DNA of 64,000 bases from Balanoglossus misakiensis (Eukaryota > Hemichordata), in contig CM082598.2 in assembly GCA_040954595.2 (NCBI GenBank), positions 7,192,001 to 7,256,000 of the forward strand. The letters run 5' to 3'. Of the stretch, positions 34,284 to 48,330 are shown piece by piece; within the stretch, counting starts at the first letter, position 1; every line of letters starts with the position of its first letter. The notes beneath the pieces were generated by a model. It did no database searches. It saw only the letters and a program-made list of their open reading frames with translations, and was not told where the DNA came from. The position numbers and the translations under genes are program-made.

Positions 34284-37200
34284 ATGCTTCACTATTTGCC
34301 CTGATGCAAAGAATCAGATTCAATGTCACCATCGCATTAGCAATTTTAAATTACAGTGCTTTACGACACAGATTAACTGAGGGATTTATAATCAACATGA
34401 AATCCCCATACGCATTTTATACCCATGTCAAAGCGAAGTGTTTTCATCACTCTCTACCATTATGCATCATCAAGCCTGCATCGCCATTTACCCTGATGCA
34501 AAGAATCACATTCAATGTCACCATTGCATTAACAATGTCAAATTACAGTGCTTTTGGACACGTATTAACCCAGGAATTTTCAGTCAACATTAAATACTCA
34601 TGCAAATACATTAAATACCTATGTCAAAGTGCAAAGCTTGCATCACCATCTACTCTGATCCATCTTTAAGCTTGCTTCGCCATTTGCCCTAATGCAAAGA
34701 ATTACATTCAATGTCACCATTGCATTAGCAATGTCAAATTACAGTGCGTTTGGCCACGTATTAACCCAGGGATTTACAATTAACTTGAAATCCCCATATG
34801 CATTAAATACCCATGTCAAAGCGAAGTGTTTGCATCACTATCTACCGTGATTCATCATCAAGCTTGCATCGCCATTTACCCTGATGCAAAGAATCAGATT
34901 CAATGTCACCGTTGCATTAGCAATGTCAAATTACAGTGCTTTTCGACACGTATTAACCCAGGAATTGACTCTGACGCATCATCAAGAATGCTTCACAATT
35001 TGCCCTGATGCAAAGAATCAGTTTTAGTGTCACTATTGCATAAGCAATGTCAAATTACAGTGCTTTTGGACACGTATTAACCCAGGGATTTATAATCAAC
35101 TTGAAATCCCCATATGCATGTTATACCTATGTCAAAGCGAAGTGTTTGCATCACTCTCTACCGTGATAATCATCAAGCTTGCTTCGCCATTTACCCTGAT
35201 ACAAAGAATCAGATTTAGTGTCACCATTGCATTAGCAAAGTCAAATTACAGTGCTTTTGGCTACATATTAACCTGGAGATTTACAGACAACTTCAAATAC
35301 CCATGTATATGCATTAAATACCTATGTCAAAATGCAGTGTTTGCATCATCAAGCATGCTTCACTATTTGCCCTGATGCAAAGAATCAGATTCAATGTCAC
35401 CATCGCATTAGCAATTTTAAATTACAGTGCTTTACGACACAGATTAACTGAGGGATTTATAATCAACATGAAATCCCCATATGCATTTTATACCCATGTC
35501 AAAGCGAAGTGTTTTCATCACTCTCTACCATTATGCATCATCAAGCCTGCATCGCCATTTACCCTGATGCAAAGAATCACATTCAATGTCACCATTGCAT
35601 TAGCAATGTCAAATTACAGTGCTTTTGGACACGTATTAACCCAGGAATTTTCAGTCAACATTAAATACCCATGCAAATACATTAAATACCTATGTCAAAG
35701 TGCAGAGCTTGCATCACCATCTACTCTGATCCATCATTAAGCTTGCTTCGCCATTTGCCCTAATGCAAAGAATTACATTCAATGTCACCATTGCATTAGC
35801 AATGTCAAATTACAGTGCGTTTGGCTACGTATTAACCCAGGGATTTACAATTAACTTGAAATCCCCATATGCATTAAATACCCATGTCAAAGCGAAGTGT
35901 TTGCATCACTATCTACCGTGATTCATCATCAAGCTTGCATCGTCATTTACCCTGATGCAAAGAATCAGATTCAATGTCACCGTTGCATTAGCAATGTCAA
36001 ATTACAGTGCTTTTCGACACGTATTAACCCAGGAATTGACTCTGACGTATCATCAAGAATGCTTCACAATTTGCCCTGATGCAAAGAATCAGTTTTAGTA
36101 TCACTATTGCATAAGCAATGTCAAATTACTGTGCTTTTGGACACGTATTAACCCAGGAATTTTCAGTCAACATTAAATACCCATGCAAATACATTAAGTA
36201 CCTATGTCAAAGTGCAGAGCTTGCATCACAGTCTAATCTGATCCATCATTAAGCTTGCTTCGCCATTTGCCCTAATGCAAAGAATTACATTCAATGTCAC
36301 CATTGCATTAGCAATGTCAAATTACAGTGCGTTTGGCCACGTATTAACCCAGGGATTTACAATTAACTTGAAATCCCCATATGCATTAAATACCCATGTC
36401 AAAGCGAAGTGTTTGCATCACTATCTACCGTGATTCATCATCAAGCTTGCATCGCCATTTACCCTGATGCAAAGAATCAGATTCAATGTCACCGTTGCAT
36501 TAGCAATGTCAAATTACAGTGCTTTTCGACACGTATTAACCCAGGAATTGACTCTGACGCATCATCAAGAATGCTTCACAATTTGCCCTGATGCAAAGAA
36601 TCAGTTTTAGTGTCACTATTGCATAAGCAATGTCAAATTACAGTGCTTTTGGACACGTATTAACCCAGGGATTTATAATCAACTTGAAATCCCCATATGC
36701 ATGTTATACCCATGTCAAAGCGAAGTGTTTGCATCACTCTCTACCGTGATAATCATCAAGCTTGCTTCGCCATTTACCCTGATACAAAGAATCAGATTTA
36801 GTGTCACCATTGCATTAGCAAAGTCAAATTACAGTGCTTTTGGCTACATATTAACCTGGAGATTTACAGACAACTTCAAATACCCATGTATATGCATTAA
36901 ATACCTATGTCAAAATGCAGTGTTTGCATCATCAAGCATGCTTCACTATTTGCCCTGATGCAAAGAATCAGATTCAATGTCACCATCGCATTAGCAATTT
37001 TAAATTACAGTGCTTTACGACACAGATTAACTGAGGGATTTATAATCAACATGAAATCCCCATATGCATTTTATACCCATGTCAAAGCGAAGTGTTTTCA
37101 TCACTCTCTACCATTATGCATCATCAAGCCTGCATCGCCATTTACCCTGATGCAAAGAATCACATTCAATGTCACCATTGCATTAGCAATGTCAAATTAC

Positions 37201-38174
37201 AGTGCTTTTGGACACGTATTAACCCAGGAATTTTCAGTCAACATTAAATACCCATGCAAATACATTAAATACCTATGTCAAAGTGCAGAGCTTGCATCAC
37301 CATCTACTCTGATCCATCATTAAGCTTGCTTCGCCATTTGCCCTAATGCAAAGAATTACATTCAATGTCACCATTGCATTAGCAATGTCAAATTACAGTG
37401 CGTTTGGCTACGTATTAACCCATGGATTTACAATTAACTTGAAATCCCCATATGCATTAAATACCCATGTCAAAGCGAAGTGTTTGCATCACTATCTACC
37501 GTGATTCATCATCAAGCTTGCATCGTCATTTACCCTGATGCAAAGAATCAGATTCAATGTCACCGTTGCATTAGCAATGTCAAATTACAGTGCTTTTCGA
37601 CACGTATTAACCCAGGAATTGACTCTGACGTATCATCAAGAATGCTTCACAATTTGCCCTGATGCAAAGAATCAGTTTTAGTATCACTATTGCATAAGCA
37701 ATGTCAAATTACTGTGCTTTTGGACACGTATTAACCCAGGAATTTTCAGTCAACATTAAATACCCATGCAAATACATTAAGTACCTATGTCAAAGTGCAG
37801 AGCTTGCATCACAGTCTAATCTGATCCATCATTAAGCTTGCTTCGCCATTTGCCCTAATGCAAAGAATTACATTCAATGTCACCATTGCATTAGCAATGT
37901 CAAATTACAGTGCGTTTGGCCACGTATTAACCCAGGGATTTACAATTAACTTGAAATCCCCATATGCATTAAATACCCATGTCAAAGCGAAGTGTTTGCA
38001 TCACTATCTACCGTGATTCATCATCAAGCTTGCATCGCCATTTACCCTGATGCAAATAATCAGATTCAATGTCACCGTTGCATTAGCAATGTAAAATTAC
38101 AGTGCTTTTTGACACGTATTAACCCAGGAATTGACTCTGACGCATCATCAAGCATGCTTCACAATTTGCCCTGA
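33755..38174 (+). repeat. Satellite B higher-order region, 1071 + 512 bp periods
   Basis: Equivalent positions recur at 33755, 34826, 35897, 36409, 37480 and 37992, giving steps of 1071, 1071, 512, 1071 and 512 bp. The 1583-bp compound unit (1071 + 512) is itself duplicated (36409 to 37992; 36701 to 38284). Neither 1071 nor 512 is a multiple of 192, so the units contain partial monomers. Confidence 0.85.
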
Positions 38175-41100
38175 TGCAAAGAATCAGTTTTAGTGTCACT
38201 ATTGCATAAGCAATGTCAAATTACAGTGCTTTTGGACACGTATTAACCCAGGGATTTATAATCAACTTGAAATCCCCATATGCATGTTATACCTATGTCA
38301 AAGCGAAGTGTTTGCATCACTCTCTACCGTGATAATCATCAAGCTTGCTTCGCCATTTACCCTAATACAAAGAATCAGATTTAGTGTCACCATTGCATTA
38401 GCAATGTCAAATTACAGTGCTTTTGGCTACGTATTAACCTGGAGATTTACAGACAACTTCAAATACCCATGCATATGCATTAAATACCTATGTCAAAATG
38501 CAATGTTTGCATCATCAAGCATGCTTCACTATTTGCCCTGATGCAAAGAATCAGATTCAATGTCACCATCGCATTAGCAATTTTAAATTACAGTGCTTTT
38601 CGACACAGATTAACTGAGGGATTTATAATCAACTTGAAATCCCCATATGCATTTTATACCCATATCAAAGCGAAGTGTTTTCATCACTCTCTACCATTAT
38701 GCATCATCAAGCCTGCCTCGCCATTTACCCTGATGCAAAGAATCACATTCAATGTCACCATTGCATTAGCAATGTCAAATTACAGTGCTTTTGGACACGT
38801 ATTAACCCAGGAATTTTCAGTCAACATTTAATACCCATGCAAATACATTAAATACCTATGTCAAAGTGCACAGCTTGCATCACCATCTACTCTGATCCAT
38901 CTTTAAGCTTGCTTCGCCATTTGCCCTAATGCAAAGAATTACATTCAATGTCACCATTGCATAAGCAATGTCAAATTACAGTGCTTTTGTACACGTATTA
39001 ACCCAGGGATTTATAATCTACTTGAAATCCCCATATGCATGTTATACCTATGTCAAAGCGAAGTGTTTGCATCACTCTCTACCGTGATAATCAAGCTTGC
39101 TTCGCCATTTACCCTGATACAAAGAATCAGATTTAGTGTCACCATTGCATTAGCAAAGTCAAATTACAGTGCTTTTGGCTACGTATTAACCTGGAGATTT
39201 ACAGACAACTTCAAATACCCATGTATATGCATTAAATACCTATGTCAAAATGCAGTGTTTGCATCATCAAGCATGCTTCACTATTTGCCCTGATGCAAAG
39301 AATCAGATTCAATGTCACCATCGCATTAGCAATTTTAAATTACAGTGCTTTACGACACAGATTAACTGAGGGATTTATAATCAACATGAAATCCCCATAT
39401 GCATTTTATACCCATGTCAAAGCGAAGTGTTTTCATCACTCTCTACCATTATGCATCATCAAGCCTGCATCGCCATTTACCCTGATGCAAAGAATCACAT
39501 TCAATGTCACCATTGCATTAGCAATGTCAAATTACAGTGCTTTTGGACATGTATTAACCCAGGAATTTTCAGTCAACATTAAATACCCATGCAAATACAT
39601 TAAATACCTATGTCAAAGTGCAGAGCTTGCATCACCATCTACTCTGATCCATCATTAAGCTTGCTTCGCCATTTGCCCTAATGCAAAGAATTACATTCAA
39701 TGTCACCATTGCATTAGCAATGTCAAACTACAGTGCGTTTGGCTACGTATTAACCCAGGGATTTACAATTAACTTGAAATCCCCATATGCATTAAATACC
39801 CATGTCAAAGCGAAGTGTTTGCATCACTATCTACCGTGATTCATCATCAAGCTTGCATCGTCATTTACCCTGATGCAAAGAATCAGATTCAATGTCACCG
39901 TTGCATTAGCAATGTCAAATTACAGTGCTTTTGGACACGTATTAACCCAGGGATTTATAATCATCTTGAAATCCCCATATGCATGTTATACCTATGTCAA
40001 AGCGAAGTGTTTGCATCACTCTCTACCGTGATAATCATCAAACTTGCTTCGCCATTTACCCTGATACAAAGAATCAGATTTAGTGTCACCATTGCATTAG
40101 CAATGTCAAATTACAGTGCTTTTCGACACGTATTACCCCAGGAATTGACTCTGACACATCATCAAGAATGCTTCACAATTTGCCCTGATGCAAAGAATCA
40201 GTTTTAGTGTCACTATTGCATAAGCAATGTCAAATTACAATGCTTTTGGACACGTTTTAACCCAGGGATTTATAATCAACTTGAAATCCCAATATGCATT
40301 AAATACCCATGTCAAAGCGAAGTGTTTGCATCACTATCTACCGTGATTCATCATCAAGCTTGCATCGCCATTTACCCTGATGCAAAGAATCAGATTCAAT
40401 GTCACCGTTGCATTAGCAATGTCAAATTACAGTGCTTTTGGCTACGTATTAACCTGGAAATTTACAGACAACTTCAAATACCCATGCATATGCATTAAAT
40501 ACCTATGTCAAAATGCAGTGTTTGCATCATCAAGCATGCTTCACTATTTGCCCTGATGCAAAGAATTAGATTCAATGTCACCATCGCATTAGCAATTTTA
40601 AATTACAGTGCTTTTCGACACAGATTAACTGAGGGATTTATAATCAACTTGAAATCCCCATATGCATTTTATACCCATATCAAAGCGAAGTGTTTTCATC
40701 ACTCTCTACCATTATGCATCATCAAGCCTGCATCGCCATTTACCCTGATACAAAGAATCAGGTTTAGTGTCACCATTGCTTTGAATGTCAAATTACAGTG
40801 TTTTTGGCTATGTATTAACCTGGGGATTTACAGACAACTTTAAATAACCAGGCATATGCATTACATACCTATGTCAAAGTGCAGACCTTGCATCACATTC
40901 TACTATGATGCATCATTAAGCTTGCTTCGCCATTTGCCCTAATGCAAAGAATCAGATTCAATGTCACCCTTGCATTAGCAATTTTAAATTACAGTGCTTT
41001 TGACCATGTACTAACCTGGGGATTTAGAGTCAACTTTAAATATCGATGCGTATGCCTTAAATACCCATGTCAAAATGCAGTGTTTGCATTATCAAGCATG

Positions 41101-41429
41101 CTTCACAATTTGCCCTGATGCAAAGAATCAGTTTTAGTGTCACTATTGCATAAGCAATGTCAAATTACAGTGCTTTTGGACATGTATTAACCCAGGGATT
41201 TATAATCAACTTGAAATCCCCATATGCATGTTATACCTATGTCAAAGCGAAGTGTTTGCATCACTCTCTACCGTGATGATCATCAAGCTTGCTTCGCCAT
41301 TTACCCTGATACAAATAATCATATTCAATGTCACCGTTGCATTAGCAATGTCAAATTACAGTGCTTTTTGACATGTATTAACCCAAGAATTTTAAGTCAT
41401 CCTTTAATCCCCCTGTCTGCATTTTAAAC

Positions 41430-44400
41430 CCTTGTGTCAAAGTTTAGTGATTGCACCACAATTGACCTAGGTGCATCATTAAGCATTCTTCAGTATTTGC
41501 CCTGATGCATAGAATCAGATTTAATGTCACCCTTGCAATAGCAATTTTCAATTACAGTGCTTTTGGCCATGTGTTAACCAAGTATTTAGAGTCAACTTTG
41601 AATATCAATGCATATGCATTAAATACCCATGTCAAAGTGCAGTGTTTGCAGCACCATTGACCCTGATGCATCATCAAGCATGCTTCACAATTTGCCCTGA
41701 TTTAGAGAATCAGATTTAGTGTCACCATTGCTTTGTAATGTCAAATTACAGTGCTTTTCGCTACGTATTAACCTGGGGATTTACAGACAACTTTAAATAA
41801 CCAGGCATATGCATTACATACCTATGTCAAAGTGCAGACTAAAAATGTCACCTTTGCATTAGCAATTTTAAATTACAGTGCTTTTGACCATGTATTAACC
41901 TCAGGATTTAGAGTCAACTTTAAATATTAATGTGTATGCATTAAATACCCATGTCAAAATGCAGTGTTTGAATCATCAAGCATGCTTCACAATTTGCCCT
42001 GATGCAAAGAATCAGTTTTAGTGTCGCTATTGCAGTAGCAATGTCAAATTATAGTGCATTTGGCCACGTATTAACCCAGGGATTTACAATTAATTTGAAA
42101 TCCCCGTATGCATTTTATGCCCATGTCATAGTTAAGTGTTTGCATCACTATCTACCCTGATGCATCATCAAGCTTGCTTCGCCATTTACCCTGGTGCAAA
42201 GAATCAAATTCAATGTCACCGTTGCATTAGCAATGTCAAATTACATTGCGTTTGGCCAGGTATTACCCCAGGAATTTTCAGTCAACTTTTCACCCCCCTG
42301 TATGCATTTTAAACCCTGGTGTCAAAGTTTAGTGTTTGCATCACCATTGACCCTGGTGCATCATAAAGCATTCTTCAGCATTTGCCCTTATGCAAAGAAT
42401 CAGATTCAATGTCACCGTTGCATTAGCAATGTCAAATTACAGTGCTTTTGGACACGTATTAACCATAGGATGTATAATCAACTTGAAAACCCCATATGCA
42501 TTAAATACCCATGTCAAAGCGAAGTGTTTGCATCACTATCTACCATGATGCATTATCAAGCTTGCTTCGCCATTTACCCTGATGCAAAGAATTAGATTCA
42601 ATGTCACCGTTGCATTAGCAATGTCAAATTTCCGTGTTTTTGGACACATATTAACCCTGGGATTTATAATCAACTTGAAAACCCCAGATGCATTTTACAT
42701 CCATGTCAAAGTGAAGTGTTTGCATCACTATCTACCATGATGCATCATCAAGGTTGCATCGCCATTTACCCTGATGCAAAGAATCAGATTCAATGTCACC
42801 GTTGCATTAGCAATGTCAAATTACAGTGCTTTTGGACATGTATTAACCCTAGAATGTATAATCAACTTGAAAGCCCCATATGCATTAAATACCCATGTCA
42901 AAGCGAAGTGTTTGCATCACTGTCTACCGTGATGCATCATCAAGCTTGCTTCGCCATTTACCCTGATGCAAAGAATCACATTTAATGTCACTGTTGCATT
43001 AGCAATGTCAAATTACAGTGCTTTTGGACACGTATTAACCCTAGGATTTATAATCAACTTGAAAACCCCATATGCATTAAATACCCATGTCAAAGCGAAG
43101 TGTTTGCATCACTATCTACCGTGATGATCATCAAGCTTGCTTCGCCATTTACCCTGATACAAAGAATCATATTCAATGTCACCGTTGCATTAGCAATGTC
43201 AAATTACAGTGCTTTTTGACATGTATTAACCCAGGAATTTTAAGTCATCCTTTAATCCTCCTGTCTGCATTTTAAACCCTTGTGTCAAAGTTTAGTGATT
43301 GCACCACAATTGACCTAGGTGCATCATTAAGCATTCTTCAGTATTTGCCCTGATGCATAGAATCAGATTCAATGTCACCCTTGCAATAGCAATTTTCAAT
43401 TACAGTGCTTTTGGCCATGTGTTAACCAAGTATTTAGAGTCAACTTTGAATATCAATGCATATGCATTAAATACCCATGTCAAAGTGCAGTGTTTGCAGC
43501 ACCATTGACCCTGATGCATCATCAAGCATGCTTCACAATTTGCCCTGATTTAGAGAATCAGATTTAGTGTCACCATTGCTTTGTAATGTCAAATTACAGT
43601 GCTTTTCGCTACGTATTAACCTGGGGATTTACAGACAACTTTAAATAACCAGGCATATGCATTACATACCTATGTCAAAGTGCAGACTAAAAATGTCACC
43701 TTTGCATTAGCAATTTTAAATTACAGTGCTTTTGACCATGTATTAACCTCGGGATTTAGAGTCAACTTTAAATATTAATGTGTATGTATTAAATACCCAT
43801 GTCAAAATGCAGTGTTTGAATCATCAAGCATGCTTCACAATTTGCCCTGATGCAAAGAATCAGTTTTAGTGTCGCTATTGCAGTAGCAATGTCAAATTAT
43901 AGTGCATTTGGCCACGTATTAACCATAGGATGTATAATCAACTTGAAAACCCCATATGCATTAAATACCCAAGTCAAAGCGAAGTGTTTGCATCACTATC
44001 TACCATGATGCATTATCAAGCTTGCTTCGCCATTTACCCTGATGCAAAGAATTAGATTCAATGTCACCGTTGCATTAGCAATGTCAAATTTCCGTGTTTT
44101 TGGACACATATTAACCCTGGGATTTATAATCAACTTGAAATCCCCATATGCATTTTACATCCATGTCAAAGTGAAGTGTTTGCATCACTATCTACCATGA
44201 TGCATCATCAAGGTTGCATCGCCATTTACCCTGATGCAAAGAATCAGATTCAATGTCACCGTTGCATTAGCAATGTCAAATTACAGTGCTTTTGGACATG
44301 TATTAACCCTAGAATGTATAATCAACTTGAAAGCCCCATATGCATTAAATACCCATGTCAAAGCGAAGTGTTTGCATCACTGTCTACCGTGATGCATCAT

Positions 44401-44450
44401 CAAGCTTGCTTCGCCATTTACCCTGATGCAAAGAATCACATTCAATGTCA
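41430..44450 (+). repeat. Satellite B diverged part with segmental duplications
   Basis: The diverged monomers also show longer duplications. A segment with 'gattgcaccacaattgacct' occurs near 41449 and again near 43298 (offset about 1849). The stretch 42460-42990 recurs at 43920-44450 (offset about 1460). Confidence 0.75.
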
Positions 44451-46275
44451 CTGTTGCATTAGCAATGTCAAATTACAGTGCTTTTGGACACGTATTAACC
44501 CTAGGATTTATAATCAACTTGAAAACCCCATATGCATTAAATACCTATGTCAAAGTGAAGTGTTTGCATCACTATCTACCGTGATGCATCATCAAGCTTG
44601 CATCGCCATTTACCCTGATGCAAAGAATCACATTCAATGTCACTGTTGCATTAGCAATGTCAAATTACAGTGCTTTTGGACACGTATTAACCCTAGGATT
44701 TATAATCAACTTGAAAACCCCATATGCATTAAATACCCATGTCAAAGCGAAGTGTTTGCATCACTATCTACCGTGATGCATCATCAAGCTTGCATCGCCA
44801 TTTACCTCGATGCAAAGAATCACATTCAATGTCACCGTTGCATTAGCATGTCAAATTATAGTGCTTTTGGCCATGTATTAACCTGGGGAGTCAACTTTAA
44901 ATATCAATGCGTATGCATTAAATACCCATGTCAAAAGCAGTGTTTGCATCATTAAGCATGCTTCACAATTTGCCCGATGCAAAGAAACAGATTTCGTGGC
45001 ACCATTGCATTAGCAATGTAAAATTAGAGTGCTTTTGGCTACGTATTAACCTGGGGATTTACAGACAACTTAAAATACTCATGCATATGCATTAAATACC
45101 TATGTCAAAGTGCAGAGCTTGCATCACTGTCTACTCTGATGCATCATCAAGCTTGCTTCACCATTTGCCCAGGATGCAAAGAATCACATTCAATGTCACC
45201 ATTGCATTAGCAATGTCAAATTACAGTGCTTTTGGACACGTATTAACCCAGGGATTTTCAGTCAACTTTTAATCCCTCTGAATGCATTTTATAACTATGT
45301 CAAAGTGCATATTTTCAGTCAACGTTTAATCCCCCTGTGTGCATTTTAAACCCTGGTGTCAAAGTTTAGTGATTGCATCACCATTGACCCTGGTGCATCA
45401 AACAGCATTCTTCAGCATTTGCCCAGATGCAAAGAATCCGATTCAATGTCACCCTTGCGCATTAGCAATTTTAAATTTTAGTGCTTTTGGCCATGTATTC
45501 ACCTGGGGATTTACAATCAACTTTTAATCCCCATATGCATTATATTCCAATGTTAAAGTGAAGGGCTTGAAACACCATCTACCCTGATGCATCATCAAGC
45601 TTGATTCACCATTTACCCTGATGCAAAGAATTAGATTTAGTGTCACAGTAGCATTAGCAATGTCAAATAAAAGTGCTTTTGGCCACGTATCAATCTAGGG
45701 ATTTACAGTCAAGTTTAAATTGCTCTGTATGCATTTTATACCTATGTCAAAAGTGCAGAGCTTGTATCACCATTGACCCTGATGCATCATCAAGCATGCT
45801 TCAACATTTACCCAACCATACCAGTGTTCGAACCCTCGATCCTTTAACCACTTGAAAATGACTTTATGTGACAGAATGACCTTTCCGTATGGTGCCTTGT
45901 TTAGCTCCTTGTCAGAGTTCAAGAGAATTTGGAAAAGTGCAAATTAGTCTCTTTGAATTTCCAACAACTCGTCAGCTCACATATCCCGATGACCAGTTCC
46001 CGTGCTTCTTACATGTCATAATACTGATCACTAGACACGCAGTTGTACACTTAGCGGGAAACGTTAATAATATATCGAGACAAGAAAAGACTTAATTGTG
46101 GGCAATTTAAACACAACATTTTGAGTAAACTGGGTAAAATGGGATTAAAGTTGTATTATAATGACATGTCGAAAAGAATCTACTTCAATTTGTTCATTTC
46201 CGAAATTTGAGAATGTGAATATGCATGTTTTATTCGCCATATATGAACTCCAATGAAAAGTTATGTTTCCAGCTT

Positions 46276-46328
46276 AGGTATTGGTGGATTTGAACCACCT
46301 GACATCAGAAGACGCCTCCAGAATACCT
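46276..46328 (-). other. tRNA-like acceptor and T-arm without D-arm
   Basis: On the minus strand a 7-bp acceptor-like stem (AGGTATT pairing with AATACCT) encloses 22 nt and then a T-arm of 5 bp with the loop TTCAAAT, which fits the T-loop consensus. The T-stem abuts the 3' acceptor strand exactly as in tRNA. There is no D-arm, and the 22-nt middle makes only a weak stem with no U at position 33. It is probably a decayed tRNA or tRNA-derived SINE relic; chance is possible. Confidence 0.35.
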
Positions 46329-46400
46329 TCAATTTGGTTGCATAATTTTCATGTGAATGTTCATAATATAGCGAGTGATTAATCTCAAATTTATTGTTTT

Positions 46401-46424
46401 GGGGGGATGGGGGTGGGGATGGGG
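46401..46424 (+). other. G-quadruplex motif
   Basis: Four runs of at least four G separated by 'at', 't' and 'at'. The pattern satisfies the usual intramolecular G4 rule with very short loops. Confidence 0.7.
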
Positions 46425-46984
46425 CAGCGGTTCAAGTAGCATATCCTGCAAGCCAATTTGAAACAATGTGTCATGTGGTTAAACTGAAAGAAATTGTTGA
46501 ACTGTAACAATGGGCCAGTCAAAATAGCATCTGCTAATTATGCACACAATAGTGTGATGGGTTAGTGGTTAAGTTTACTTTTACCTTAGCATTATATAAC
46601 ACACTATCGTGTTCATAATCTCGCAGAGCTCATTTCACAATTGTTTTAAAATAAAGCAAGATAACTACTTGTATGATTACATATCTAATTTACGCGCCTA
46701 AAGGGCAGTTAAAAACCTCAGACCAGTTACAAAAGAGGAAAAAAAACTGTCCTCTCCTCCTCTCACCCCATGATCTAAGCTAAATTTGGAATTTGGATGG
46801 GGTGGGGAGGTTTAGCTAACCTAACATTTTCTGCCTGTCTGTCGCGTACAATGTGTCGATGCGCGAATACGATCACGGGTACCGTTGCGAGAAATTCCAC
46901 CGAATAACGATGCTGACGAGTATTATCTATCTGAGAAATAATAGCATGTTATTCATAAAATATACACATTAACCAATGAATGAA

Positions 46985-47640
46985 CCAACATGATTATTAG
47001 ACCCTGGACACTTATTTAACGTTTTATCATTATTATACCTCTGTCATCATCATCAATATTAACACCCTTGTATACTTAATATCACCATAAGCCATCACCG
47101 CAATTATTAATCGTTATTATACCCTTCCATGATTGTTACCTTTATTAAACCCGACACAGTTATCACCATTTATTATACCCTTCTCATTCATATACCCATT
47201 ATAACCTGTGTACACAAGCCATCATCATATTATAAACCCATTATTATACCTTTTTTATACCAGTCACATTTGTTACCCTATTATCATTCCCTTCACACAA
47301 GCAACCACTGTTACCCCTTTATAACCTGTGTACACTAAAATTTTACCATAAGCCGTCATCACATTTGTAACCCTTTTATTACCCCTTTATAACCTGTGTA
47401 CACTAAAATTTTACCATAAGCCATCATCACATTTGTAACCCTTTTATTAAACCATTCATATTTGTTCGCCTTTATTATACCATACACATTATGAACCTAT
47501 TATCATACCCTGCACAAAGCCATTGCTGTTAACCTTATTTTAGCATAAGTAATCACTACCAATTATTAACCTGATTTATTGGACTATTAAGTTTTATATT
47601 ACGATCACTTCGTTTTGTACTCCTATATAACTCTACCTCA
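46985..47640. repeat. Degenerate AT-rich repeats with one clear 68-bp tandem pair
   Basis: Loose repetition of 'cattattataccctt', 'cataagccatcatcac' and 'tataacctgtgtacac'. One pair is clean: 47314-47381 and 47382-47449, period 68 bp, one apparent difference (ccgtc/ccatc). Confidence 0.7.
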
Positions 47641-47675
47641 TAATTTCGGTCAATAGGTTTATTATGTTGAAACTC

Positions 47676-48296
47676 CACTTCTCCATCCTTCCACTTCTCC
47701 ATCCTTTAAGTTGACGCTCCACGGTACCATCCATCCATCAAAGTTTATATTTTAGCAGGTTGACTATGGTTGACGCACCGCTCCATCCATCCATCCATCA
47801 AAGTTTAATATTAGTAGGTTGACTATGGTTGACACTCTGCTCCATCCATCCATCCATCAAATTTTACGTTAGTAGGTTGATTATGGTGTTACCAGTGAGC
47901 CCTACAGGAAAAAAAAAGAGAAAAAAGAGAAAGAAACTCTTCTTCTCCATCCTTCCACTTCTCCATCGTTTAAGTTGACGCTCCATGGCACCATCCATCC
48001 ATCAAAGTTTATATTTTAGCAGGTTGACTATGGTTGACGCCCCACTCCATCCATCCATCAAAGTTTATATTTAGTAGGTTGACTATGGTTGACGTTCTGC
48101 TCCATCCATCCATCAAAGTTTAATATTAGTAGGTTGACTATGGTTGACGCTCCGCTCCATCCATCCATCAAAGTTTATATTAGTAGGTTGACTATGGTTG
48201 ACACTCCGCTCCACCCATCCATCAAATTTTACGTTAGTAGGTTGATTATGGTGTTACCATTGGGGCCTACAGGGAAAAAAAGAAGAGAAGAGAGAA

Positions 48297-48330
<34 letters not shown>

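Larger units (their letters stand above)
30063..45813 (+). repeat. Satellite B, 192-bp monomer with nested higher-order repeats
   Basis: A 15.7-kb tandem array. The clearest monomers (44359, 44551, 44743) are spaced exactly 192 bp and contain 'caaagcgaagtgtttgcatc', 'catcatcaagcttgc', 'cgccatttaccctgatgcaa' and 'attacagtgcttttgg'. Most copies have a HindIII-type AAGCTT. The left part (30063-40800) is homogeneous and arranged in higher-order units; the right part (40800-45813) is more diverged. Because 192 is a multiple of three and one frame lacks stops, many ORFs appear, up to 259 codons (44176-44955); they are repeat by-products. Confidence 0.95.
45814..46984. other. Spacer, mostly unique
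   Basis: About 1.2 kb outside the satellites. It contains a tRNA-like hairpin (46276-46328) and a G-quadruplex motif (46401-46424). A 68-codon ORF at 45889-46095 has no recognisable domain and no supporting context, so I do not call it a gene. Confidence 0.55.

Noticed and set aside
30158-44955. Many ORFs of 60-259 codons in satellite B as a protein family
   Set aside because: They follow the 192-bp period exactly, lack a consistent start or stop, and are best explained as stop-free satellite; kept only as a low-weight finding.
45820-45870. tRNA box B-like sequence near 45830 on the minus strand (gggttcgaacac)
   Set aside because: No box A, acceptor stem or second arm could be found around it.
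45889-46095. 68-codon ORF
   Set aside because: Short, no domain, no neighbouring coding or regulatory context.
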